NCBI GenBank assembly: GCA_028821235.1
Contig: JAPPGV010000017.1
Span: 1 to 64,000, forward strand
DNA from: a bacterium
GTDB lineage: Bacteria; Actinomycetota; Acidimicrobiia; Spongiisociales; Spongiisociaceae
Reading direction: 5' to 3'
Length of the DNA stretch: 64,000 nucleotides
Within the stretch, counting starts at the first letter, position 1. Each line of letters opens with the position of its first letter. The position numbers and the translations under genes were made by a program. The notes beneath the pieces were generated by a model that searched no databases, had not been told where the DNA came from, and saw nothing but the letters and a program-made list of their open reading frames with translations. Shown here piece after piece: positions 8,054 to 16,178 of this stretch.

Positions 8054-9340
8054 ATGAAGGGGCTTTTGCGGGCAGGACGGCTGCTCGCGGTCTCGGTCCT
8101 GCTGGTGGCGGCCTGTGGCGGGTCCGCGTCGTCGACAGACTCGGGCGAGACCGATGCGGTCGAGTTCGAGCCGGGTCCGCTGGGCGCCGTAGTGGTTGCG
8201 CCCGGCGAGTTGATCCAGATCCGATCACTGAACTCCATCTCCGGCGACATCGCGTTCCTAGGTATTCCGAACCAGCGCGGGGTGGAGATGGCGATCGCAG
8301 ACTACGGCCCGGTCGCCGGGCGGGAGGTGTCGATGGGTACGCCTCTGGACGATCTGTGCTCGCCGGACGGCGGTCAGTCGGCCGCGCAGGCGACGGTGGC
8401 CGACCCGAGCGTGATCGGAGTGATCGGGACCACCTGCTCGTCCGCCGCGACCGCCGCGTCACCGCTGATCTCCGACGCCGGGATGGTGATGATCGCCCCT
8501 TCCAACACTTCGCCGGCGTTGACGTCGGACCTGGCCGGGAATCCCAGTCCTTCGTACCATCCCGGCTACTACCGGACGGCGCACAACGACCTTTTCCAAG
8601 GCAAGGCGGTAGCCCTGTTCGTGCGCGACCATCTCGGGTTCGACACGGCGGCCGCTATCCATGACGGCGACCCGTACACGCAGGGCCTAGCGGAGGCCTT
8701 CAAGGATGCGTTCGAGGAACTGGGTGGCATGGTCACGGCCTTCACGGCGGTGAACAAGGGCGACACCGACATGATCGCGGTGCTGACCGAGGTAGCGGCC
8801 GGCCGCCCCCAGGCCTTGTTCTTCCCGGTCTTCATGCCAGAGGGGGCGTTCATCGTCCAGCAGGTGGACGGCGTAGTCGGTCTCGAGGACGTCACCCTGA
8901 TCGTCTCGGCGGCGCTGCTGGTGGACAACTTCATGGAGTTGCCCGAGTCCGAGGGTGTCTACATCTCCGGACCGGATCTACGGTTCGGGGACAACCGCAA
9001 CAGCATCACGGGCCGTTCGGCGGTCGAACTCCTGGACTCTTACGAGGCCGCCTACGGGGAGGCGCCGTCGGGAGGTTATCTGGCGCATGCGTACGACGCC
9101 ACGACCATGCTGCTCAGGGCGATCGACCGGGTGGCCGTGGACATAGACGGGACGCTCCACATCGACCGCGGGCAGGTCCGTGACGAGCTGACCCGGACGA
9201 GTATGGACGGGATAATCGGCCCGATCGATTGCGACCGGTTCGGCGACTGCGGCACCCAGCGGCTGACCGTGCTCTACAACACCGACCCGAGCAACATCGA
9301 GACCGGTAAGAACAATGTCGTGTTCGAATACGCGCCCTAG
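8054..9340 (+). CDS. Branched-chain amino acid-type ABC transporter binding lipoprotein, copy 2
   Basis: Second of three tandem Peripla_BP_6 lipoproteins, 428 residues, starting 36 bases after copy 1. The signal peptide ends VLLVAAC (Cys 21), followed by a Ser/Gly-rich linker and the shared EPGPLGAV element before the IQIRSLNSISGDIAFLGIPN strand. The cysteine pairs in DDLCSPDGGQ, GTTCSS and DCDRFGDC are shared across the copies and could form disulfides. It is closer to copy 3 than to copy 1. It presumably delivers a related ligand to the same LivHM permease. Confidence 0.87.
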   Translation: MKGLLRAGRLLAVSVLLVAACGGSASSTDSGETDAVEFEPGPLGAVVVAPGELIQIRSLNSISGDIAFLGIPNQRGVEMAIADYGPVAGREVSMGTPLDDLCSPDGGQSAAQATVADPSVIGVIGTTCSSAATAASPLISDAGMVMIAPSNTSPALTSDLAGNPSPSYHPGYYRTAHNDLFQGKAVALFVRDHLGFDTAAAIHDGDPYTQGLAEAFKDAFEELGGMVTAFTAVNKGDTDMIAVLTEVAAGRPQALFFPVFMPEGAFIVQQVDGVVGLEDVTLIVSAALLVDNFMELPESEGVYISGPDLRFGDNRNSITGRSAVELLDSYEAAYGEAPSGGYLAHAYDATTMLLRAIDRVAVDIDGTLHIDRGQVRDELTRTSMDGIIGPIDCDRFGDCGTQRLTVLYNTDPSNIETGKNNVVFEYAP

Positions 9341-9348
9341 GTTTGGTC

Positions 9349-9361
9349 GTTAGTTCCTAGT
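9349..9361 (+). repeat. Stop-proximal GTTAGTTCCTAGT repeat
   Basis: Short element 8 bases after the stop of the second binding-protein gene. Near-identical TAGTT-type strings recur just after other stop codons at about 32393, 41551, 51857 and 57853. Confidence 0.45.
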
Positions 9362-9392
9362 CAGTACAGCTATTTGGTCTTCGGTGATTGGG

Positions 9393-10721
9393 ATGCATAG
9401 GATCGGTGTCGTCTCGTTGTGCCTGTCTCTGCTTGCCCTCGGTTGCGGAGGGGAGGCAACGCGGTCCGGGTCGGAGGAACCTCCGCCGGCGACCTCGCCG
9501 ACGGATGGGCTCGACACCGCTACGACCGTACCGGAGGCTGTCGAGTTCGTGCCGGGGCCGCTGGGGGCGGTCGAGGTAGCTCCCGGCGCGGAGATCCAGA
9601 TCCGCTCACTCAACACGATCACCGGTGTAACGGCCTTCGCGGGCATCCCGAATCAGCGTGGTGTGGAGTTGGCGATCGCCGACTACGGGCCGATTGCGGG
9701 TCGTTCGGTGTCGTTGGGTACGCCGCTCGATGACTTCTGCTCGCCCGACGGGGGTCAGGCGGCTGCGCAGACGATCGTGGCCGACCCGAGCGTGGTGGGG
9801 GTGATCGGGACCACATGCTCCTCCTCGGCGGCAGCAGCGATGCCGTTGATCTCGGCCGCGGGGATGGTGATGATCTCGCCGTCGAATGCGTCCCCGTGGT
9901 TGACCTCGGATTTGGCGGGAAATGTGGGGAGCGCCTACCTGCCGGGCTACTACCGCACTTGCTACAACGGCCTGGTGCAGGGGAGGGCGGTGGCTTCCTT
10001 CGTCCGTGACTATCTCGGCTTCGACCGGGCGGCGACGATCCATGACGGCGATGCGTTCACCCAGGGTCTGGCGCAGTCGTTCGCGGATGCGTTCGAGGAG
10101 TTGGGAGGCGTGTCAACTGCGATAGCGGCGGTGAACAAGAGCGACACGGACATGATCGGGGTGCTGACCGGAGTGGGACCAGGATCGCCCCAGGCGGTGT
10201 TCTTGCCCGTCTTCATGCCGGAGGGCGGTTTCATCGCTCAGCAGATCGGTGGTGTGTCGGGCCTCGAGAGGGTCACCCTGGTGGGCGCCGCGCCCCTGTT
10301 GGTGGACAATTTCATGGAATTGCCGGAGTCGGAGGGTGTGTTCCTGTCCGGTCCTGATCTGCGATACGGATCCAACCGGAACAGCATTACGGGCGCGTCG
10401 GCGGATGACTTCCGGGCGGCGTACGATGCGGCGTACGGGGAAGCGCCCTCCACGGGCTTCTGGGCGCATGCGTACGACGCCACCATCATGTTGCTTCGGG
10501 CCATCGATCGGGTGGCGATCGATGTCGAAGGGACGCTGTACGTCGATCGTCAGGCCTTGCGCGAGGAACTCCACAGGACCAGCTTCGACGGTATCACCGG
10601 TTCTATCAAGTGCGACGAATACGGTGACTGCGGGGCTCAGAGGATTGCGGTGGTCGAGCACACCGACCCCCAGGACGTCGAGGCGGGCAAGGACAACGTC
10701 GTCTTCGAATACGCGCCGTGA
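9393..10721 (+). CDS. Branched-chain amino acid-type ABC transporter binding lipoprotein, copy 3
   Basis: Third tandem Peripla_BP_6 lipoprotein, about 442 residues from ATG 9393 (GTG 9384 is also possible; neither has a good ribosome site). The lipobox is LLALGC (Cys 18), followed by a longer Thr/Pro/Ser linker, then EFVPGPLGAVEVAPG and the IQIRSLNTITG strand. The ligand-site region PLISAAGMVMISPSNASPWL differs from the other two at the residues after SPSN, so ligand preference may differ. The permease gene follows 24 bases later. Confidence 0.87.
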   Translation: MHRIGVVSLCLSLLALGCGGEATRSGSEEPPPATSPTDGLDTATTVPEAVEFVPGPLGAVEVAPGAEIQIRSLNTITGVTAFAGIPNQRGVELAIADYGPIAGRSVSLGTPLDDFCSPDGGQAAAQTIVADPSVVGVIGTTCSSSAAAAMPLISAAGMVMISPSNASPWLTSDLAGNVGSAYLPGYYRTCYNGLVQGRAVASFVRDYLGFDRAATIHDGDAFTQGLAQSFADAFEELGGVSTAIAAVNKSDTDMIGVLTGVGPGSPQAVFLPVFMPEGGFIAQQIGGVSGLERVTLVGAAPLLVDNFMELPESEGVFLSGPDLRYGSNRNSITGASADDFRAAYDAAYGEAPSTGFWAHAYDATIMLLRAIDRVAIDVEGTLYVDRQALREELHRTSFDGITGSIKCDEYGDCGAQRIAVVEHTDPQDVEAGKDNVVFEYAP

Positions 10722-10745
10722 ACTGAGAAGTGTCCTTGCGCTGGG

Positions 10746-11876
10746 ATGCGTGACGAACAGCTAGAGTCGGAAACCGTGACTTCCGCGGCGTCCTCTGCTC
10801 CCTCTTCGCGAAGACGGCGGCCGGGATGGGTGGACACCTTTCTATGGATTGTCCGGGTCGGCGCCATCATCCTGCTCATCTGGGGGGTGGCGGGGACCGT
10901 CGTTCAGGGCCTGAGCGGACGGGGCCCGACCGGCGAGGCGTGGCGCGACCTGGTGGTGGCCGGGATCGCCCAGGGCGCCATGTACGGTCTGATTGCCCTC
11001 GGATACTCCATGGTCTACGGCGTGCTGGGGTTCATCAACTTCGCCCACGGCGAGGTGTTCATGTCGGGGGGAATGGTGGGTTTCTTCGTGGCCAACTACC
11101 TGTGGGAGGTCGGGCTCTGGGAGACCAACTTCGTCCTGGCGATCCTGCTGGTGCTCCTGTCCTCCATCCTCACCTCGACCCTGGTGGCGGTGATAGTGGA
11201 GCGGATCGCCTACCGGCCGCTGCGCGCCTCGCCCCGCCTGATCCCGCTGATCACATCCATCGGGATCTCCTTCTTCCTCCAGTACACGTTCGCGGGACTG
11301 TTCGGTGTCGCCGTCAAGAACTATCCGCCGCCCCCCGATTCCCTCCGGTCCCGGATCAGCCTGCTCGGCCTCGAGATCGAGGGTTCCAAGCTGCTGGTCA
11401 TCGTGGTGGCGGTCGCGACCATGGTCGGCCTGTACCTGTTCGTGGAGAAGACCCGGACCGGACGCTCGATCCGGGCGGTGGCCGAGGACAAGGAGATCGC
11501 GGCCTTGATGGGAATCGACGTGAACCGCACCATCGTGGCCACGTTCGCCGTCGGGGGAGCGATGGCGGGTGTGGCGGGCACGTTGTGGGCACTCCTGTTC
11601 CGCGGGGTGTCCTTCATCACCGGGTTTCTCCCAGGCATAAAGGCTTTCACCGCCGCGGTGCTCGGTGGGATCGGCAACCTCCCGGGGGCGATGGCGGGCG
11701 GCGTCCTGTTGGGTCTGTTCGAAGGAGTGGGCCCGCAGCTGGTGCTGGCCGGCTTCGGCATCCCGGGTGTGTCGCAACTCAAGGACGTGGTGGCCTTCAC
11801 GGCCCTGGTGCTGGTCTTGATCTTCAAGCCGACGGGACTGTTCGGTGAGCGTCTCTCGGCCGAGGATCGGGTGTGA
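10746..11876 (+). CDS. livH: Branched-chain amino acid ABC transporter permease LivH
   Basis: Inner-membrane permease, 376 residues. A basic cytoplasmic N-terminus (SSRRRRPGW) and one extra helix precede the core GIAQGAMYGLIALGYSMVYG, which is the typical LivH start, followed by GFINFAHGEVFMSG. The ABC-coupling region ends with AVLGGIGNLPGAMAGG. About 8 hydrophobic segments are visible. The last four bases (GTGA) overlap livM, showing coupling of the two permease subunits. Confidence 0.93.
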   Translation: MRDEQLESETVTSAASSAPSSRRRRPGWVDTFLWIVRVGAIILLIWGVAGTVVQGLSGRGPTGEAWRDLVVAGIAQGAMYGLIALGYSMVYGVLGFINFAHGEVFMSGGMVGFFVANYLWEVGLWETNFVLAILLVLLSSILTSTLVAVIVERIAYRPLRASPRLIPLITSIGISFFLQYTFAGLFGVAVKNYPPPPDSLRSRISLLGLEIEGSKLLVIVVAVATMVGLYLFVEKTRTGRSIRAVAEDKEIAALMGIDVNRTIVATFAVGGAMAGVAGTLWALLFRGVSFITGFLPGIKAFTAAVLGGIGNLPGAMAGGVLLGLFEGVGPQLVLAGFGIPGVSQLKDVVAFTALVLVLIFKPTGLFGERLSAEDRV

Positions 11877-13630
11877 CCCCGGTGGACCTTCGCCGGACGT
11901 TGCGGTGGGGTTCGCTAGCCGGGGCCGTCATGGTGTTCACCTGCGCGGTCGGATTGTTCGAGGCGTTCGAGGATCGCCTGCTCGTATACCCGTTCCTCAG
12001 CCTCGGTCACGTCCTGCTGCTCTGGTTCCTCCCTCTGGCCGGGTACCAGGCCACGAACGAGCCCGTGCTCGAGGGTATGGAGGCGCCGTCGAAGGGCCTC
12101 CACAACGTGATGGCCGGGCTGGCGGCCGGGCTAGCGGGCGGGGTCTTGATGGGGGTGTTCACCGTCGTGGTAGATGCCTTCGACGTGCGCGACGTGTTCG
12201 TCCGCCTGTCGGTTCGCCTGGTCGACCTTCTCACCCACGGATGGGGCGTTCCCGGAGGCTTGGTGTTGATTGTGGGGGTGCCAGCCCTGCTGGGGATGGC
12301 GGGGGGAATGTTGCACCTCGTGTCCGCGTCGGTCCGGCGCCGGATGATCCTGGCGCTCGAATGGGCGCTGGTGGTGGCTCTTCTCGAGCAGGTGTTCTCT
12401 CAGGTCCTCAGGCAGCTCCGGTTGGGTGCGGTCGGGAACATCATCTTCACCCGCCGGGCGCTCGAATGGTGGGCGGCGCTGGCGATCGCGGTGCTGGTTG
12501 CCTTCCTGGCCGAGCGAGCCCGCGGAGGGGTGGGAAGGCTCAGGGGGTACCTGTTCGCGGCCGACGCGGTGCGGCGTACCCGCAACTCGATCTGGTCGGC
12601 TCTGGCTGTCCTGGCTTTCCTCGTCATCCTCCCGCAGCTGCTGGGCAGCCTGCTGTCGGAGCTGCTGGCCAACGTGGGCTTGTTCCTGCTGATGGGCCTC
12701 GGTCTGAACATCGTGGTGGGTCTGGCCGGGATGCTGGACCTGGGTTACGTGGCTTTTTTCGCGGTGGGCGCCTACACGGTCGGCGTGCTCACGTCGCCCA
12801 TCTCGCCCCGATTCGACCTGGAGTGGTCCTGGTGGGCGGCCCTGCCGGTCGCCATCCTCATGTCGGTGGTGGCCGGGGTCCTGGTCGGCACGCCGGTCAT
12901 CCGCATGCGAGGCGACTATCTGGCCATCGTCACGCTCGGCTTCGGGGAGATCGTCCGCATCCTGTTCCTGTCCGATTGGCTGGCGCCCGTCTTCGGCGGC
13001 GCCCAGGGGGTCCGCAACGTGCCCGGTATACCCGTGGGCGTGGTTGAGGTCCGGGGCAGCCAGCCGGTGGGGGTGCTCTACTTCGCGTTCGGGCTCGTGC
13101 TGGTGGCGGCGTGGGTCTCGTGGGCACTCCAGGAGTCGCGCCTCGGCCGGGCCTGGACTGCGATACGGGAAGACGAGACCGTTGCTGCGGCGATGGGTAT
13201 CAACGTGGTGAGGGCCAAGCTGAACGCCTTCATCGTCGGCGCCATCCTGGCCGGCCTGGGTGGTGCGCTGTTCGCCGCCAAGGTGGGGTCGATATTCCCG
13301 AGTTCGTTCGAGTTGCTGGTCTCGATCATCGTCCTCGTGGTGGTGATCGTCGGAGGCATGGGCAACATTCCCGGCGTGGCGGTGGGAGCAGTCCTGCTGA
13401 TAGGGGTCCTGGGAGGTCCCACCCAGCCCGGATTGCTGGCGGAGTTCGCCGAGTTCAAGCTCCTCATCTACGGGGCCCTGCTGGTCTTCATGATGCTCCG
13501 CAAACCCGAGGGGCTCCTGCCCAGCGTCCGGCGGTCCCGGGAACTCCGCGGCGAGGAACTGTCCCAGGACGCCTGGCTTGACCGCCCGAGCGGGGACGTT
13601 GAGGTCGATGCCCGGCTGGCGGGGGGCTGA
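11873..13630 (+). CDS. livM: Branched-chain amino acid ABC transporter permease LivM, with large N-terminal membrane extension
   Basis: 585 residues with a GTG start, whereas LivM proteins are usually about 300-420. The canonical permease begins around residue 235 (NVGLFLLMGLGLNIVVGLAG) and includes VAFFAVGAYT, RMRGDYLAIVTLGFGEI, the EAA-like coupling helix ESRLGRAWTAIREDETVAAA, and IVGGMGNIPG near the end. The first 230 residues contain several extra hydrophobic segments and two basic loops; I do not recognise a named domain there. The C-terminal tail is hydrophilic. livG follows 4 bases after the stop. Confidence 0.9.
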   Translation: MTPVDLRRTLRWGSLAGAVMVFTCAVGLFEAFEDRLLVYPFLSLGHVLLLWFLPLAGYQATNEPVLEGMEAPSKGLHNVMAGLAAGLAGGVLMGVFTVVVDAFDVRDVFVRLSVRLVDLLTHGWGVPGGLVLIVGVPALLGMAGGMLHLVSASVRRRMILALEWALVVALLEQVFSQVLRQLRLGAVGNIIFTRRALEWWAALAIAVLVAFLAERARGGVGRLRGYLFAADAVRRTRNSIWSALAVLAFLVILPQLLGSLLSELLANVGLFLLMGLGLNIVVGLAGMLDLGYVAFFAVGAYTVGVLTSPISPRFDLEWSWWAALPVAILMSVVAGVLVGTPVIRMRGDYLAIVTLGFGEIVRILFLSDWLAPVFGGAQGVRNVPGIPVGVVEVRGSQPVGVLYFAFGLVLVAAWVSWALQESRLGRAWTAIREDETVAAAMGINVVRAKLNAFIVGAILAGLGGALFAAKVGSIFPSSFELLVSIIVLVVVIVGGMGNIPGVAVGAVLLIGVLGGPTQPGLLAEFAEFKLLIYGALLVFMMLRKPEGLLPSVRRSRELRGEELSQDAWLDRPSGDVEVDARLAGG

Positions 13631-13634
13631 GGCC

Positions 13635-14411
13635 ATGCTGGAGATCGGGGGCTTGCACAAGTCGTTCGGCGGGGTGCACGCCCTGGCCGGCGTTGATCTG
13701 CGGGTTGATGAGGGGGAGATCGTGTCGGTGATCGGGCCGAACGGTGCGGGCAAGACCTCGTTCTTCAACGTCGTGACCGGTCTCTACCCGCCCGACGGAG
13801 GAGACATCATGTTTGAGGGGAGGAGCATCGTCGGCCTCGAGTCGAGCGAGATCACCGAGGCAGGCATCGCCCGGACCTTCCAGAACGTCCGGCTGTTCCT
13901 CAACATGACGGTGCTGGAGAACGTCATGGTGGCCCAGCATTGCCGGACCCGGGCGGGCGCCTTCCGCGCGGTGTTGCGCACCCCGTTCCTGCGGAGGGAG
14001 GAGGCGGAGATCGAGACCCGCGCCAAGGAGACCCTCGCGTTCTTCGGGACCAGGTTGGTGGGGTACCGGTTCGACCAGCCCGCCCTGTCGCTGTCCTACG
14101 CCAACCGGAGGCGTCTGGAGATAGCGCGCGCGATGGCGACCCGACCCAAGCTCCTGCTGCTTGACGAGCCGGTGGCCGGGATGAACCCGCGCGAGACCGC
14201 CGAGCTGACAGGGTTGATCCGCACGCTCCGTGACGAGAGGGGCCTCACCGTGGTCGTGATCGAGCATGACATGCGGGTGGTGCGGGACGTGAGCGACCGG
14301 GTGATCGTGCTCGACCACGGCACCAAGATCGCCGAGGGTTCCTATGACGAGGTGTCCTCCAACGAGGCGGTCATCGAGGCATATCTCGGGCGCCCGGCAG
14401 AGGTTGGCTGA
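13635..14411 (+). CDS. livG: Branched-chain amino acid ABC transporter ATPase LivG
   Basis: ATP-binding subunit, 258 residues from ATG 13635. Walker A is GPNGAGKTS, the Q-loop region is RTFQNVRLF, and Walker B is LLLLDEPVAGMNP, followed by an H-loop in VIEHDM. The ABC signature reads LSYANRRRLEIARA; LivG proteins usually have LSYGQQR, so the signature Gly-Gln is Ala-Asn here. The long helical insert after ENVMVAQH is typical of LivG. The start was chosen because the upstream in-frame codons lie in livM and the protein then begins MLEIGGLHKSFGG. The stop overlaps livF (TGATG). Confidence 0.92.
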   Translation: MLEIGGLHKSFGGVHALAGVDLRVDEGEIVSVIGPNGAGKTSFFNVVTGLYPPDGGDIMFEGRSIVGLESSEITEAGIARTFQNVRLFLNMTVLENVMVAQHCRTRAGAFRAVLRTPFLRREEAEIETRAKETLAFFGTRLVGYRFDQPALSLSYANRRRLEIARAMATRPKLLLLDEPVAGMNPRETAELTGLIRTLRDERGLTVVVIEHDMRVVRDVSDRVIVLDHGTKIAEGSYDEVSSNEAVIEAYLGRPAEVG

Positions 14412-15133
14412 TGGCGCCCGGCCGGCCTGTGCTCGAGTTTCGCAACGTCCACACCCACTACGGGCCGGTCCACATCCTGAAGGGCGTCAGCCTGTCGATC
14501 TACGAGGGACAGGTCGTCTGCCTGTTGGGAGGCAACGCCTCCGGCAAGACGACAACCCTCAAGACCGTCCTCGGCATGGTCGCGCCGACGGCGGGAGAGG
14601 TGCTGGTCGAAGGGGAGGTGGTCAACGGATGGCCCACAGCCCGGATCGTGGCGCGGGGCGTGTCGATGGTCCCCGAGAATCGCCGGCTCTTCAAACGCAT
14701 GACGGTCAGGGAGAACCTAGAGATCGGCGCCTACCTCCGCACGGACGACACTTCGGCCGACTACCAGCGGATACTCGACATGTTCCCGAGGCTCAAGGAA
14801 CGGCTGGGTCAGAGAGCCGGCACTCTTTCAGGCGGTGAGCAGCAGATGGTGGCCGTGGGCCGGGCGCTGATGGCCCGCCCCAGGGTCCTGCTGATGGACG
14901 AGCCGTCGATGGGTCTGGCTCCGGTGCTCGTGGCCCAGAACTTCGACATCATCCGTCAGATAAACGAGGCAGGTACCACGGTGTTCGTGGTGGAGCAGAA
15001 CGCCAACATGGCGCTGTCGATCGCCGACTACGGCTACGTGCTCCAGACGGGAAAGATCGTCCTGGCCGACACCGCTCGCAACCTGCTGGCCAACCCTGAG
15101 ATGCGACAGGCCTACCTGGGTGAAGTCGGGTAG
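14411..15133 (+). CDS. livF: Branched-chain amino acid ABC transporter ATPase LivF
   Basis: Second ATPase of the importer, 240 residues. Walker A is GGNASGKTT (Ala-Ser instead of the common Gly-Ala), the Q-loop area is SMVPENRRLFKRMTV (the PEnR..F pattern is LivF-specific), the signature is LSGGEQQMVAVGRAL, Walker B is VLLMDEPSMGLAP, and the His is represented by VVEQNA, as is usual in LivF. Ends the three-binding-protein liv operon. A tRNA gene follows 19 bases later. Confidence 0.93.
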   Translation: MAPGRPVLEFRNVHTHYGPVHILKGVSLSIYEGQVVCLLGGNASGKTTTLKTVLGMVAPTAGEVLVEGEVVNGWPTARIVARGVSMVPENRRLFKRMTVRENLEIGAYLRTDDTSADYQRILDMFPRLKERLGQRAGTLSGGEQQMVAVGRALMARPRVLLMDEPSMGLAPVLVAQNFDIIRQINEAGTTVFVVEQNANMALSIADYGYVLQTGKIVLADTARNLLANPEMRQAYLGEVG

Positions 15134-15152
15134 GCTTCCAGGGCATATCTCG

Positions 15153-15225
15153 GCCGGGTTAGCTCAGTCGGTAGAGCACTTCTCTTGTAAAGAAGATGTC
15201 ACCGGTTCGATTCCGGTACCCGGCT
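15153..15225 (+). tRNA. tRNA-Thr (anticodon UGU)
   Basis: A 73-nt cloverleaf. The acceptor arm GCCGGGT pairs with ACCCGGC at 15218-15224, with T as the discriminator base. The D-arm is GCTC...GAGC, the anticodon stem CTTCT/AGAAG encloses the loop CTTGTAA (anticodon TGT), and the T-arm is ACCGG-TTCGATT-CCGGT. The CCA is not encoded. Confidence 0.97.
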
Positions 15226-15293
15226 CCGCCCCTCGGCGGTGGCTGCATCAAATCCACCGTTATGTACCGCTTGGTCGATACGCTGGGCGCGAA

Positions 15294-15536
15294 ATGCTCA
15301 CGTCCCTCGAGAGGAACATCCTCGACTTCGAGCGTTGCTGGTGGCAACTGCCCGGTCCCAAGGACCGCGACATTCGGGTCGCCTTCGGGTTCGGTCCGGC
15401 CCGTTACTACCGATTGCTGAAGGCTCTCATGGACGATCCGGCTGCGCTGGCGTACGACCCGCTGACGGTGCACCGGCTCCGCCGCATCCGGGCCCGCGCC
15501 ATGGACGCGACCGGATACCGGGTGGGTACGGTGTGA
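15294..15536 (+). CDS. DUF3263 domain protein
   Basis: An 80-residue actinobacterial protein of unknown function. The pattern ILDFERCWWQLPGPKDRDIR, then RYYRLLKALMDDPAALAYDP and LRRIRARA is the DUF3263 signature; family members look like small helix-turn-helix proteins. Starting at ATG 15294 (MLTSLERNILDFE) fits the family length; the longer frame upstream would run through the tRNA-Thr gene. In many actinobacteria this gene precedes a LytR_C-domain protein, as it does here. Confidence 0.85.
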   Translation: MLTSLERNILDFERCWWQLPGPKDRDIRVAFGFGPARYYRLLKALMDDPAALAYDPLTVHRLRRIRARAMDATGYRVGTV

Positions 15537-15599
15537 CCGGTCTTAGAGCCCCTCGGATGTACCCCCGCGTCCCCGGGCAGGGACCGGCTGGACGGATTG

Positions 15600-16178
15600 A
15601 TGCCAGGCCGCCACGCTTCCGACGATAGGCGCCGCCTCCAGCGCGATCTGCGCCGCTTCGGCCTGTTCGCCCTAGGCGTTCTGGTGGTCCTGATCGGCGT
15701 CGGCTTCGCGGCTCGGACGCTGATCGGAGGTTCCGCGGACGGCGATCCTGCGGAGGACGGTACCGCCGCGGCGGCCCAGACCGTGGCTACGACCAGCGCC
15801 CCTCCCGCCACCGACCCTCCGACCACCACCGCCCCGACGACCACGACGACAGCCGTTCCGACCACCACGACCACCGAGGCTCCTCGCCCGCCCGTCCGGC
15901 CACCCTCGCAAGTGGGAGTGCTCGTTCTCAACGCCACCTCGGTAGCCGGACTGGCTGGTCGCTTCACCGATGAACTGGCCGGCTTGGGCTACCGGACCGT
16001 TCCTCCGGACAACCATTCCGAGAATCTCGACTCCTCCCTGATCTGGTACGTGGAGGGATACGACCGGGAGGCGGCAGTCCTGGCCGAACAGGCACCGGAT
16101 GCCGAACTCGTGCTGTTCCCGGGCGACGCCCCGCGGGCGCCGATCACCGTAGTGCTGGGCGCGAGCTACCGAGAGTGA
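15600..16178 (+). CDS. LytR C-terminal-domain membrane protein
   Basis: 192 residues. A basic N-terminus is followed by one transmembrane helix at about 22-44 and a Thr/Pro-rich extracytoplasmic linker at about 55-105 (runs of TTTT and TTTTT). The C-terminal LytR_C-type domain starts at QVGVLVLNATSVAGLAGRF and ends APITVVLG. Stand-alone LytR_C proteins lack the LCP phosphotransferase domain and probably act at the envelope; no enzymatic role is shown. ATG 15600 is preferred over TTG 15597. The last four bases overlap the next gene (GTGA). Confidence 0.82.
   Translation: MPGRHASDDRRRLQRDLRRFGLFALGVLVVLIGVGFAARTLIGGSADGDPAEDGTAAAAQTVATTSAPPATDPPTTTAPTTTTTAVPTTTTTEAPRPPVRPPSQVGVLVLNATSVAGLAGRFTDELAGLGYRTVPPDNHSENLDSSLIWYVEGYDREAAVLAEQAPDAELVLFPGDAPRAPITVVLGASYRE

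Larger units (their letters stand above)
6773..10721 (+). repeat. Tandem gene triplication (three binding-protein paralogues, unit about 1.3 kb)
   Basis: The three binding-protein genes are homologous over their mature parts. DNA-level similarity is clear in places; for example a GTGGACAACTTCATGGAGTT-like block occurs at about 7599, 8921 and 10301, each followed by GCC(G/C)GAGTC(G/C)GAGG. This indicates local duplication rather than separate acquisition. Confidence 0.75.

Noticed and set aside
12131-13768. A 545-codon open frame opposite livM
   Set aside because: His/Gln/Asp-rich composition typical of the complement of membrane-protein codons; livM on the plus strand is certain.
15120-15293. 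Longer version of the DUF3263 gene beginning at 15120
   Set aside because: It would run through tRNA-Thr; starting at ATG 15294 gives the family length.
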